From: Zygaena filipendulae
Lineage: Eukaryota > Arthropoda > Insecta > Lepidoptera > Zygaenidae
NCBI GenBank assembly: GCA_907165275.2
Contig: OU015650.1
Span: 4,184,001 to 4,248,000, forward strand
Reading direction: 5' to 3'
Length of the DNA: 64,000 bases
Both the position numbers and the translations under genes were made by a program. The notes beneath the pieces are model-generated. The model was not told the origin of the DNA, did not search any database, and was given only the letters and a program-made list of their open reading frames with translations. Shown piece by piece: positions 52,499 to 63,353 of the stretch. Position 1 is the first letter of the stretch; every line of letters starts with the position of its first letter.

Positions 52499-52884
52499 GA
52501 GCCAATTTGATAATCTGCAATCTTTAACGCGTAGAAAACTACGTAACGAATCGTCATGTCGCGCAGTCACGTAAAATCATCTCATCAGAAGTCCAAGGCC
52601 CTTATTCACTATGACCATAACACGCCGCGTTAAGATAAGATCAAAGATCAAAGAAATATTACTCCAAAAAAATATATTTACAACGTTTTTATGGCATAAA
52701 GAATAATGATTTCTAATACTTTGGCATCTAGAACGTTTGGAAATGCGGTTTTGGGACGCGGTATGGTCAAGGAATGTTGTTGGTCATAGTGAATAAGGGC
52801 CCTGTTTTGCGTGACCACGTGACGATGCTATTCGTTAGTTTTTTGTGCGTTAACGATTATTATAGATTGTCAACTAGGCTAAGG
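52499..52884. mobile_element. MITE family E, copy carrying a nested MITE
   Basis: The left arm (GCCAATTTGATAATCTGCAA, CTTTAACGCGTAGAAAACTA, AACGAATCGTCATG) is mirrored at the right (GTGACGATGCTATTCGTTAG, TGCGTTAACGATTATTATAG, TTGTCAACTAGGCTAAGG). A closely related, uninterrupted copy stands at 60753-60951. This copy is interrupted at 52597-52801. Confidence 0.65.
52597..52801. mobile_element. MITE family D nested in family E
   Basis: A perfect 21-bp terminal inverted repeat (GGCCCTTATTCACTATGACC and one more base) lies at 52597-52617 and 52781-52801. The interior is AT-rich with no frame. It sits within a family E element, so it inserted later. Confidence 0.75.
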
Positions 52885-54693
52885 GAGGCTCTATTTCATT
52901 TAAAAAGATAACGATAGTAGAATACGTAACATGGGGCAAAAAAGGTCAATTTTTCAAAATATTACGACCATTTTTGGTAGTTAACATTGTTTTATACGAC
53001 CTTCCAATATTATTCAAAAATAGTATTTACAAATGATGTAAGTACGTATTAAAAGATGTATCCTATTTTTCGTACTCTCCTATAGAATTTTTAATTGATA
53101 TATTTCAGATTTTGTATAGGCTAAGGGCCATAGCAAATTTCTTTCACATAAAAAAATTAAAAATCGACCTAAAATTTTGATCTACATCGCGTTCGTTACC
53201 AAAATTGGCACCTGGATGTTCTTGTTTTGTACCATTTAAAACAAGAAATTAGATATGTCGATTTATAAAATATCAACTGATCGGAATATCGCCTGATAAA
53301 AAAAAGCTAATTGAGAACCGTCTCCTTTTTGGAAGTCTCAAAAATACACAAATGAGCTCGGTTGGAAAGCGACATACCTAACAATTTCGGTTAGTGGAAT
53401 GTTTTTGTTGAATCTGCTATCTTCAAGAAAAAATACCTTCTTGGTCCCCGTCAGCAATAGGTATAGGTATATTTATACAAAAGAAGTAACTAAAAGGTAG
53501 GTAAGTCGTCTACCGTTAAACATACCATCAAACATGGTATTCCCCGAAAATCATAAAGTGGAAATAGTTAAAAACAAGTATTAAGTGATTAAACATAACA
53601 ATGTAATGAAATTACATAATAAAGATAAAATTATGTTGGTATATCAAATGGGTAAGCACTATGCACCCATGAATTTCAAATATTAGATAGTGCGAAATAT
53701 TATAAGATAAAGTTACGAGCAACTAAGATCGTCTTTTGCGATATCATTGATAAAATAGTAAGGTATGTTTTTTAAAACTTACTAAAGGAAACGAAGATTC
53801 TCTAAAAACCTTAGCATTTTAGGTACTAGTGAACCGAATAATTTTTAATTAGCAATAAACGTTTCTCCTAAAAAATATTTGATAGTTTTATATGTTTCGG
53901 CGAAATAAGCGAAGCAAAGGTAAGAACGAAAGAATGAGATTTTCTTTATTATAAATACATCGCTATTCCACTTCATATCTACCTACATACATCCCAATTA
54001 AATCGAACCATACATGAAAAAAAATATTTAAGGGAACGCTTACAAAGTTTCTACACGTGCGTAGAATTATAAACGGCCAGTATTTTACTAAAATCCAATA
54101 CTGTACCGAACAAGTTTTTTTACACGAATCGTTGAAATTCCACCGTGCCAAGTCGACCGGGCCGTGTAAATTGAGTTTTACAACAACACAATAGTAGCAA
54201 TTAACGTTATCGAAATCCAATACGCACTAAATACATATAAAAAAATATTCATTTCCATATCTAAATAAATAATTAATCATGTTTCTTCTACATAATTAAC
54301 ACAGTTAATGCCTAAACGTTCATGGATAGCGATAGGTACAGTTAGTAGAAAAAATCAATAATTTTTCAGACATATTTATAATCATAGATTGATAATTAAT
54401 AATTTATATTGATAACTATTTGTGCCCGGTGTACATTTCAATGTAATTTTATTTTACAGAAATCTATTCAGGAGTGTACCTACCATTTACAAAACGACCC
54501 ATCAAAGTTTCATCACATGCGGATCAACGATATCTTAGAGTATAGACTATAGACCATATTAAAATACAAACAAAGAAACAATTTTTTTGTCTGATTGTTT
54601 AGTATTTATTATAAGTATTTAGAAAAAAAAAATTATATCAATACAAGGGTATTATATTATTTAGACTATTAAGTAGTTGGAGATCAGCAGGGA
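52885..54693. other. MCRS1 intron or upstream sequence, no exon seen
   Basis: AT-rich DNA with no recognisable domain on either strand. A minus-strand frame at 53963-54220 lacks similarity and splice support. Confidence 0.4.
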
Positions 54694-55021
54694 AATAGGC
54701 TAGTTTCCTAAATTTTCGTTTTTAGTCCGTTTTGTAGATTATTAAAAAATATTGGACACGTATTTTTTTTTTATGTAACCAAAAAATAACGGAGATATAT
54801 CAAGTCGAAATTTCACATGACGTCACGCCTCGCTATAGTTTGTTCGCACGTTATAGCGAGCTGTGACATCACGAGTCCCCCACCCTAAACTTTAATGCGC
54901 TTTATCTATGCATATTTCCATTATTTTAAAAAAGCAAAAAATACGTGTCTTTTATTTTTTTATTATCTAACTGACGGACTAAATAGAATTTTGATTTTTT
55001 TACCCAGGAAACTAGCCTATT
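54694..55021. mobile_element. MITE family A variant with new terminal repeats
   Basis: The interior is family A (AGTCCGTTTTGTAGATTATT, ATACGTGTCTTTTATT, CTGACGGACTAAATAGAATT, TTTAATGCGCTTTATC), but the ends are a perfect 16-bp inverted repeat AATAGGCTAGTTTCCT (54694-54709, 55006-55021) not seen on other copies. Its inner palindrome also differs (CTCGCTATAG, CTATAGCGAG-type). Confidence 0.75.
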
Positions 55022-55259
55022 ATGTAAGTATTTTTTATTGCTATCATTTTTCGGTTCCAATCGGACACATTGCTCTTTTTCAAGAAATTTTCAAGAAAAA
55101 TATTACAATAATTATGTTTTGACAGCTGAAATTTCTAGCAATAAACCAAACCAACATAATATTACTTCAAAAATTATTAGCATACAATAGTTCTAAACGT
55201 CGTGATTAGGTACGTCTTGATCACAAATCGTTATTTCTTCGGGTGAAATCGCAGTTGTA

Positions 55260-55452
55260 TCTTTACTATTTATAAATGCGAATATGAATTTGTTTGTTTG
55301 TTACGCTTTTACGCTTTAGCGGCTCAACCGATCATCATGAAATTTTGAATACACGTTGTCAGAGGTACAGAGAAGGATATAGGGTACTTTTCTCCCGGAA
55401 TTCCAGCTGTAACTGCGAAATTAACGCCGGCAAAAACGCGGGGATCAGCTAG
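55260..55452 (+). mobile_element. Short Helitron, both ends intact
   Basis: It starts TCTTTACTATTTATAAATGC and ends with GGGGATCAGCTAG, between host A (55259) and T (55453). The 193-bp body matches the copy at 35420. The hairpin before the end is decayed (ACGCCGGCAAAAACGCGGGG). Confidence 0.75.
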
Positions 55453-56377
55453 TTATAAATAAATAAGATTGAGAAAACTAACCTCACCAAATCAATCAAT
55501 TATTGTAGTATTAAGGTTTTAATTTGTAATTTTCAACCGCTTTCTGCTTATTGCCGTCAGTATCGACTATCGTCCTACCCACAGAATCATTTATGACCGC
55601 GCTGCGCAGTTAAACCACAGAACCAGATAACAGATAGGGCTGTTGACACATCAACACCGTAGATAATGTTATCAGCAGAAAGCTAAATAAAAAATATGTA
55701 TTTTATACATACATACTAGCGATGAAGAAGCAACTGTCTCTGAGCGTACAGTTGGTCAGTCGTTACATTTATTATTATCAGTATCTTCGCATAATAACCA
55801 GTCACATTGAAACAGGTTTGTGTTTCTCACGTAATTAAACTTGATATTCTCAGTTTGGTGAAGGCCGTTGGGTCAAGTGACAAGGCAGACGTCGTTTTTG
55901 TGTGACCAGATTGTGTTTTAATTTTTAAGTTGTTTTTGTTTTATTTTTACATTTAATGTTCATAAATTTAAATTTAAATGTGGCTATACATTTACGATGT
56001 GCTCGCTATTTCTAAGCATAGTTTCAAGCTTGGTCTTGAAGAGGAAAACAACGACGGATAATATTGTTCTTTTAATATCAAGGTGTTTTTTACGGTCTTT
56101 TATTTTGATATTACTGTTCGTTATTGTCGAGTTAAGGGCGTGTTTACACTCGGCGCACAGCGGCGTACTGTTAACCTCTGCCTGCCGACGCTGACCCGGA
56201 AGTCACGCATCAGCTCACACTCACAAGTCACAGTCAACGGTAATCAAATTGCGCGCATAGTAAAATTTTGGTTGCCACTGATAACGTAGCGAAACATAAA
56301 ACAAGGTACGCGTAGTTTGTATTCTGGTGTGTAGTGTGTATAAGTATATTCTAAGATTGGACACCAACCGCTACAAT
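55453..56377. other. No gene seen
   Basis: Mixed AT-rich sequence. Frames at 55997-56289 lack similarity and splice support. Confidence 0.4.
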
Positions 56378-56558
56378 CAGAGTCGTATTAATGATTACTT
56401 AATTTCAAGTAAAGTTTTTAAAAAACAAAACTGCCGCACTCAGTGACGTTCATAAATTAATGTTAATTGGCATTTAACTAAATTGAATTTAATTAGTTTT
56501 GTTTTTAAAATCCTTACTTAAAATTAAGTAATCATTAAAACGACTCTGAGTGCGGCCG
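56378..56558. mobile_element. Foldback MITE family B, copy 4
   Basis: It begins CCGCTACAATCAGAGTCGTA and ends AAAACGACTCTGAGTGCGGC. The arms mirror each other over about 70 bp, but the inner part is shortened compared with the copy at 59741. Confidence 0.7.
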
Positions 56559-56915
56559 TAAATGGTTTATAACTAATTAGTGAGCCGCAAACTGTGAGCT
56601 AAGTTTGAACACGCCTTTACTCATGCAGTTGACATTAACGATGTTAATCAATGAGAACGGAGGTCGGAGATTGACGAGGGTAAAAGTGAAAAAGATAATT
56701 AACCTACGAGTAATACCTAAACTGATAGTGATAAATCACGAGCAAATGAATGTTGTACCTATTCATTTTTATCAACGTAGCTGTATAAAGCGCATTGATA
56801 TAAATGAAGAAAAAAATTAAACAATAATTCGTAAATTTTGTCATCGTAGCTTTTCCAGGCAGCTCTGCTCGCCTGGTTCGCTCGCACCACTGTCACGCCT
56901 AACGCTTTGAACATA

Positions 56916-57142
56916 ATGGGCATGTTGACTAATTTTTTTTTTGGCCGTCTTGTAGATTAATAAAAAATATTGGACACGTATTTTTTTCTTTTTTTACGTA
57001 ATCAAAACATAACAGCGAGCGAAACATTGAGTTAAAATTTCACGTGACGTCACTAACCGGTGCAGTTTGTTTGGGGGTTTATAGCGGTTAGGACGTCACA
57101 AGCCTCCACCCTAAATTTTGCGCTTTATCTCTGTATATCTAA
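56916..57142. mobile_element. MITE family A, truncated copy
   Basis: It begins GGGCATGTTGACTAATTTTT and includes GGCCGTCTTGTAGATTAATA, CACGTGACGTCACTAACCGG and GCGCTTTATCTCTGTATAT, where it ends about two thirds of the way through the family consensus. Confidence 0.65.
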
Positions 57143-57694
57143 TAATAAAATCATTTTTCGGTTCTTCCGAATCATAATTCGGTTTTAACAGTTTTCGTGT
57201 GATTCGCATATGAAAATACAGACCAACAGACGGAAATAAAAAAATTGTTATACTTAGTCATATTCGGATCCGTGTATGGGATAAAAATTTTATTCAGACG
57301 TAGTTATATTAAGGTAACTCAATTCAATGATAAAAATTAAAAATAATGCAATTTAAGATATTTCATTAACAATCGATGACAGTTTGATCCCTATAAGAGC
57401 CCTAACTAAAAAAGTTTCCAGAATATGATTCTTCTCCTGTCCGTTAAATTATGAGATCTCTTTATCTCTCAAAATTAAGTCTTTGTCAACATAGCACAAG
57501 GACTTTTTGTTTTCCGTGTCGTAATCTGCAACACCTGTTCTCAGTTCTACCTTGCAAGAATCACCACGTAATGAGGTTTGAGGAATCACGTAGTTAGTTG
57601 ACTTGAAAGCTCATCTAATGTACCTTGTAACAACTGAAACTTTGGTATTTTTTATATATAAATAAAATCAAAATTAAGTAATACCTACATAATA

Positions 57695-58233
57695 CAGTGA
57701 AACCTGGTTAAGTGAGACATCAAGGGACCTGCAATGTCGTTTCACTTATAGAGGTATTCCACTTACTCAGTGTCTCAGATATACAGGTATAAATAAATAT
57801 CTGTCTCATTTACAGAGGGTTCCATTAATAGGGCACATTAAATTCGGCACAAACTTCTTCGCGTGTCTTCCCACTTTCATAAACGGATATTAACTTCAGT
57901 TTTTCACGTAATGATAACGATTGTAGCTTTCGTTTTGACATTTTTCAAATAAACATCTGTATGATAGTAAAGCGAAACTAAAACTGAAGGTAATTGAAGC
58001 TCAAAATTTACTTACGTACTTGGAATTACGTGTGGAATTTGTGGGTAGAATAAGAATGAGTAAACAAACAATGTTATCTATGATGATAAATCGAAAGAAC
58101 AAATCCCGGATATAGAGGTTTACCTCGTCCCACTAACAGAGGTAATTCAGTGCCAAAGTGTTGGGACCTCAGCATGAGTTCCAGTTATGGAGGTTTCTCA
58201 CTTATCCAGGTCCCACTTAACCAAGTTTCACTG
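57695..58233. mobile_element. Tigger/pogo-like deletion derivative
   Basis: The terminal repeats CAGTGAAACCTGGTTAAGTG (57695) and CACTTAACCAAGTTTCACTG (58214-58233) mirror each other and are flanked by TA on both sides (57693-57694, 58234-58235), as expected for pogo-type elements. Sub-terminal copies (CACTTATAGAGG, CTCACTTATCCAGGT) repeat the motif. A short piece of the transposase start is inside; at 539 bp the element cannot be autonomous. Confidence 0.85.
57830..57941 (-). pseudogene. Tigger-type transposase N-terminus (CENP-B-like HTH), truncated
   Basis: On the minus strand an ATG (57939-57941) opens a frame of about 37 codons starting MSKRKLQSLSLREKLKLIS and continuing VYESGKTREEV, then stopping near 57830. 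The K-R-K start, SLREKLKLI and the spacing to the second helix match the N-terminal HTH of pogo/Tigger transposases and CENP-B. The rest of the gene is deleted. Confidence 0.8.
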
Positions 58234-58384
58234 TATCTAATGTGTATAAGATTGGGTAACATAGTGCTATTCCGTAATGGCCTAAATATAGTTTTATGAA
58301 ATTTGTTTGTAATTACTGTCATGTGCTGTGGAATTTTGTTGAATAAAAAAATAAATAAAAAATAAATAAATTGCATTTTTATAC

Positions 58385-58640
58385 GAGTGTAAAAGTAGGT
58401 GTACTCAGAAGAACGTTCGCTTGTTTTTAGATTACATTCCACATATCTTACGAGGAGATAGGCTTGTCGATTCGGCGAACGCAAAGTCATGAAACTGAAA
58501 GTGTGGTGAAACCACTTGACGACTGACTCTCTCGGCGCGAACGCTCGTTCGCACATTCAATTATTTTTGTGCTTCATTTTCGAACGGAATTTCCAATGAA
58601 ACTATCGCTCTATGTATAATATCTCTATAGAGTCACGAAT
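58385..58640. repeat. Interspersed repeat F, shared with 51600-51760
   Basis: The stretch TGTGCTTCATTTTCGAACGG, AATTTCCAATGAAACTATCG, CTCTATGTATAATATCTCT also occurs in diverged form near 51675-51745 (TTGAGCTTCAATTTCGAAAG, ACTAATGCTCTATATAGG, CAATATCTCT). The boundaries are not resolved, and the type of element is unknown. Confidence 0.4.
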
Positions 58641-58698
58641 CCCAGAGTACTTAACCAACAGGAGGAAGTGCAACATGGCGAACAAATGTCACTTTTAG

Positions 58699-58987
58699 CT
58701 AAGCTGCAGAGGCGTCTTTACCTATGGTGCAGGGTGTGCGTTGCACGCGGGTGCAGCGGTCCTAGGGGGCGCCGAGCGCCGCCGGCCGCTCCCTACGGAG
58801 CCCCACTCGTCGCGCGAGTTGGCCGGCCGCGACCCTTTCAATGACCAACGTAAAAAGAACTCCGCTTTGCATACATTTTGTATTTCATCTGGAGCTCTTC
58901 TTACATTTACTTACTCGGGGGCGCTAGGGTAATGTTTGCAAACGGGCGCTGCATGGGCTAGAGTTTAGATACGCCTCTGCTAAGCTG
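58699..58987. mobile_element. hAT-like MITE with its 8-bp target duplications
   Basis: The element proper, 58707-58979 (273 bp), starts CAGAGGCGT and ends ACGCCTCTG. The host sequence CTAAGCTG is duplicated exactly at 58699-58706 and 58980-58987; an 8-bp duplication with CAGAG-type termini fits hAT. The interior is strikingly GC-rich (GGGGGCGCCGAGCGCCGCCG). It has no transposase. Confidence 0.85.
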
Positions 58988-59740
58988 GACGCGAGGAAAC
59001 GCACGCTTAGCAAATGCAGCGTAATCAAAGACGCAACACAACTCAATATGAGCTCGCAACTAAAAAAATACACACCCAAGTTACCTACACTAACTTTTAT
59101 CTTTTTCAATTCAATTCAATATCAATGCAAGGTATAGGGTATGACCCGCGCTCTCGCACTTTTGACTGAAGGTATCGTTAATGGATTCTCTTGTTGGATA
59201 AATACTTTAAGACGAACAGACCGACAAAATATGTTTGAATTTACTAGAATTTATTAATGAAAAAAAAAACGATAAATAACCAATAGACACAACAATATTA
59301 TTTTATTGCGTTTACGTAGTGTATGTTGACCGGAACTTAGAACTTAGCATTGAGTTTGATATAAGTAAGTAAGTAATTTCACTAGAATCTGATAGAAACA
59401 ACTATTATACAGAAATACCTATACTATGTAACAACGATTACAGTTTGCCGTGTGATAAAATTAAAACTGTCAAACATGAGATAAGAGAAAAAATTGATAA
59501 CGATTAAATGAGCAATGGGTAGGTAGGTACTTTATTGAGCATATCATTATAAATAAATAATTATCGACTAATACCTCCTCGTACGATAAGATTAAAAGCA
59601 CAGAACTCGGCTCCTAGCATCGCGAGTACAATTACTGTGAGGTTGAAAAATAATTAATATTGTAATAAACACCCATTCCACAGCAAAGCAAACACTTTAC
59701 GGACAAATATGAGAACGGCTCGAAATAGAAGTAATATCTT
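58988..59740. other. No gene seen
   Basis: AT-rich sequence without a recognisable coding or repeat feature, apart from short GTAGGTAGGTA tracts near 59518. Confidence 0.4.
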
Positions 59741-59979
59741 ACCGCCGCACTCAGAGTCGACTTTAATGATTACTTAGTTAAGTATAGATTTTTAAAACAA
59801 AACTACCGCAATCAGAGACGTTCAGTAAATTAATGTTAATTGGCATTTAACTAATTAAGTTACATGTCATTAAATGCCAATTAACATTAATTTACTGAAC
59901 GTCTCTGATTGCGGTAGTTTTGTTTTAAAAATCTATACTTAACTAAGTAATCATTAAAGTCGACTCTGAGTGCGGCGGT
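59741..59979. mobile_element. Foldback MITE family B, copy 5, perfect 110-bp arms
   Basis: The arms 59741-59850 and 59870-59979 are exact reverse complements, starting ACCGCCGCACTCAGAGTCGA. Only about 19 nt (59851-59869) separates them. This is the best-preserved member of a family also seen at 13333, 26839, 27075 and 56378. Confidence 0.92.
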
Positions 59980-60752
59980 TAGACAGTTATCAACATGTTT
60001 ACGTTTGCTACTATCGTAATGTACACAGTCTCGATATTTAATTATTGAAGTAAGTGTAAGTAGACGCAGCGTAGGTATACGAACTCTGGAGAGATGGCAC
60101 GATGTGACAGGAGCCATCTAATATACGACCACTTAGCGCCTGCGATCCGCATTTTAACTGTAACTTTCGTGACCGTTAGGCAAAGAGAACTGTTTGCGCT
60201 TAAAATCAGTGTCGCAGTGCGTTCTACAGAATTGACGTCTTTATAATGAGTTAACGATACTCAAAGAATAACCATTAACCAGTGAACGAATAGAACCATA
60301 GTAACCGATCTTGATACAAACCACCCAAGTCACTTTGACCCAAAAACATAATAGACAACTACACAGTTCAAAGAAGTGAGGTCGGGTTTTAATTGCAGTA
60401 ACGTATAATTTACGCACGATTGAAACTCGACTTGATTTCTTCATAAGTGCTTATTTTGAATTCGATGTACGTACCACATGACACCAGCGAGTACAATTTA
60501 CCTGTATGTTTTTATTTAAGTATAAATAAATGTAATGAAATTTTTCAGTTTTTTCACCTGCTTTTAAAAGTTTAAATAATTTGAAATGTTGCATATTAGG
60601 AACCGATGACGCTACAATAATTTCATGGCTACCCACTCCTCATCACAGCAATATATTCTACACAATTCATCTGCAGAGACAATCGTGTACTATAGGGATC
60701 AATCAATACAAGCAATAGAGTTTAAGGTATGTACAGTCATAAGAATGACTGT
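59980..60752. other. No gene seen
   Basis: The sequence has no coding signal that I can support. Short minus-strand frames (59887-60117, 60241-60444, 60451-60636) lack similarity and splice context. Confidence 0.4.
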
Positions 60753-60951
60753 GGGGTTGCCCAAGTTAACATTCTACAATCGTTGACGCATAGAAAACAT
60801 AAGTAACGAATCGTCATGTCACTTGGTCAGCCGATCAAAATTCTAGTTTTCAAGTGGTCACGTGAAACTACAGTTTTGATTGGCTGAACAAAGTTTTCTA
60901 TTCTAGTTTTCTATGCGTTAACGATTGTAGAATATCAACTTGGCTAACCCC
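60753..60951. mobile_element. MITE family E, intact copy
   Basis: The ends GGGGTTGCCCAAGTTAACAT and TGTAGAATATCAACTTGGCT (then AACCCC) are mirror images, followed inward by CGTTGACGCATAGAAAACAT and TTTCTATGCGTTAACGATTG. A second inner inverted pair (CAGCCGATCAAAATTCTAG, AGTTTTGATTGGCTG) lies in the middle. The length is 199 bp. Confidence 0.75.
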
Positions 60952-63164
60952 GCTGGTTAGCTAATGATAAATGTAGTCTACCCGACAAAGTCACATTTGT
61001 ATTTTGTTTGTATGATGGCATTGAAGTTGAAGCTATTAAAATCGATAAAACACATAGTCCAAAGGTAATTGACATCATAAAAATATGTAGCGATGCGTTA
61101 AGTTCACGCAAAAATTACAGTATCATATATTTTGTAACAAGATGTTATCAGTTTAAGGTTAGGTCATGCATAAATAAATAATCAGGTATAACGACTTTTA
61201 AGTCGTTACGATACATACAGATATCAGAGACTGAGCATTATCATAAACTAGCTGATTCCCGAGGTTTTATTCGAGTTTCACTAAAATAAGGGAAAGATTT
61301 TTGAAAAACCTCGAATTAGGTGTTTATTTGTAAGGAAGACCTCAAACTTCGATTTTCTTCACCCAATATATAAATATTATCGGTACATTCGTAAAACTTT
61401 AGGGTTTGAATATCAAAAATGTTATCCTTAGTAAGCACCTTTATACGCCGCAAAAGAAACCTATTGTCCAAATTTCATGTTTAAAGCATCATTAGTTTCG
61501 GCTGGACGTTGATGAGTCTACTGAGGAAACTTCTTTATATTATGTAGATAATAGATTAGACAAAGTCGACCTCTAATCAATATCAGTAAATTGTTTCATA
61601 TAATACAGCGCGTGACGTGTCATAAATTACTATGGAAGTTGGATAACTCACTGATTATTCAAATACAGCAAATACAGGTTGGAAAACTTTTTGGCTGATG
61701 AGAACACGTGAAATTATATTATATCCGAGGCATAAGACACATTTTTTGCGCAACTTAGAGCTTCTTTGAAGACGTAGGTATCTAATAAACTAGTTTTTTT
61801 ATTCTACTGGTTTTCTGCGTTTGCTCTATGTCAGCGTTACAACGAAAACAATCGCGAAGTTTATTAATGCTTCCATGACTACAGTCATGAAAATGATTAC
61901 CTACCTACTTCGAAATTAATTTTAACTGTGATCTACACCACAATCTTTGCTGAAAGTAATTTCTTTAGATTATACATTTGCAAGTTACGTTACTTCTTTC
62001 ATAAAATGAATATTAAATGAAATTGAATTGTATGCGATGTAAGATTTTTTAAACTCTTCCTATCCACCACGGTAATTCCCGTCCATAAAGGTGACATAAA
62101 TTGCGTTGTTACGTTGGACTGCGTTATCAACGACATAAAAAAGTCTTTAAATTGCAAAACTCGAAAATTTTGATTGGAAAAATCGATGTTCATTGAAGGT
62201 GGAATTCGTTTACCGTATTTTTTCATCATGGTAATAAATACCTACTATGGAACTCGGATAGTTCGGTGTAATTCTGTATGATAATATTATATCAAGAAAT
62301 ACTCATACTAAATATTTATGTAGGTATTATATTACGTATTTATTCATATTTAACTACCGGATGAACCTCTGTAGATATGTATGGTAGCTATAGTGAAAAG
62401 GAACCAAAAGGCTTGTTGGTTATAAAACAACCTTTCGGTTGTTTTACACGTAACTGAACCCAGCAGTCGCAAGGCCACTTTTGAATAGATAAATAATAAT
62501 CCATTCTTTATTAAATTTTTTAATATAAAAGTTTTGTTCATTAATACATATAATAGCTTCTAATTTTTGAATTGGTTGCAACATCGTAATAGGCATGTGG
62601 TATTTTAAACTAGATTTGTGTCTACATAATAAGATAACATTTATAGTAAATTCTTTAGCAACTACAGCTGTAACAGCAAAAGTTCAATGTCTCCACGGTA
62701 AAATATTTAAGACTAGGTGTTCAGTCGTGGTTCCTCTCGCGGTTTACTCTTTTCGCCTTAGAGATGGAGTTACCAAAAATCCTGAAATAACTAATGCAAA
62801 CTTTCATCTCCCGTTTCGTAGAGTTTCGTTGCCTACATTCTAAAATTGACATTTAGCATGAGGGAGTTTCATGCAAGCAATTTGGTCTAGGCTTTGATGA
62901 ATCATTCGTTATGTAATTATTATTTTTCTCAAGGGAGTTTTAATTGCACTGGTGAGATGATGATGGACTATGATAACTAAAATTTTGACAAAAAATTAAT
63001 AACCGACTTCAAAACACACAAAAATGCACTACACTAAAAAGTTAAAAATAACCTTCGTGTGTGCTGCCTACTGATCGTTTCTACTAAGTCTGCTTAAGTC
63101 CGCTCCCACCACAATGCAGACGCGAGCGGGCTTGGCACCGACTTTCACCCTTTTACCGCACCGA
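60952..63164. other. No gene seen
   Basis: AT-rich DNA on the upstream side of MCRS1. A possible degraded Helitron-like stretch begins near 61250 (CTAGCTGATTCCCGAGGTTT). ACCGACTTCAAAACACAC near 63002 is a fragment of a repeat common in insects. No exon was recognised. Confidence 0.4.
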
Positions 63165-63352
63165 AATTCGGCTCCTTTGGAGTTCCTGCGGGAAATCTGA
63201 AACTCACGCAGGTGAATCTCCGACACGGTTGGACCAATTTCAACAGACTTTCCCTGCTATTTAACTGATATTATAATGAGTAAATTAGGCTACCTTGGAG
63301 TTCCTGCGGGAATTCTGAAACTCACGCGGGTGAAACCGCGGGGCACAGCTAG
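63165..63352 (+). mobile_element. Helitron-like copy
   Basis: It ends with ACTCACGCGGGTGAAACCGC, GGGGCACAG and CTAG-T at about 63353. Part of the terminal region is duplicated (CTCCTTTGGAGTTCCTGCGG near 63171 and CTTGGAGTTCCTGCGGGAAT near 63293), as if two copies were fused. Confidence 0.6.
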
Positions 63353-63353
63353 T

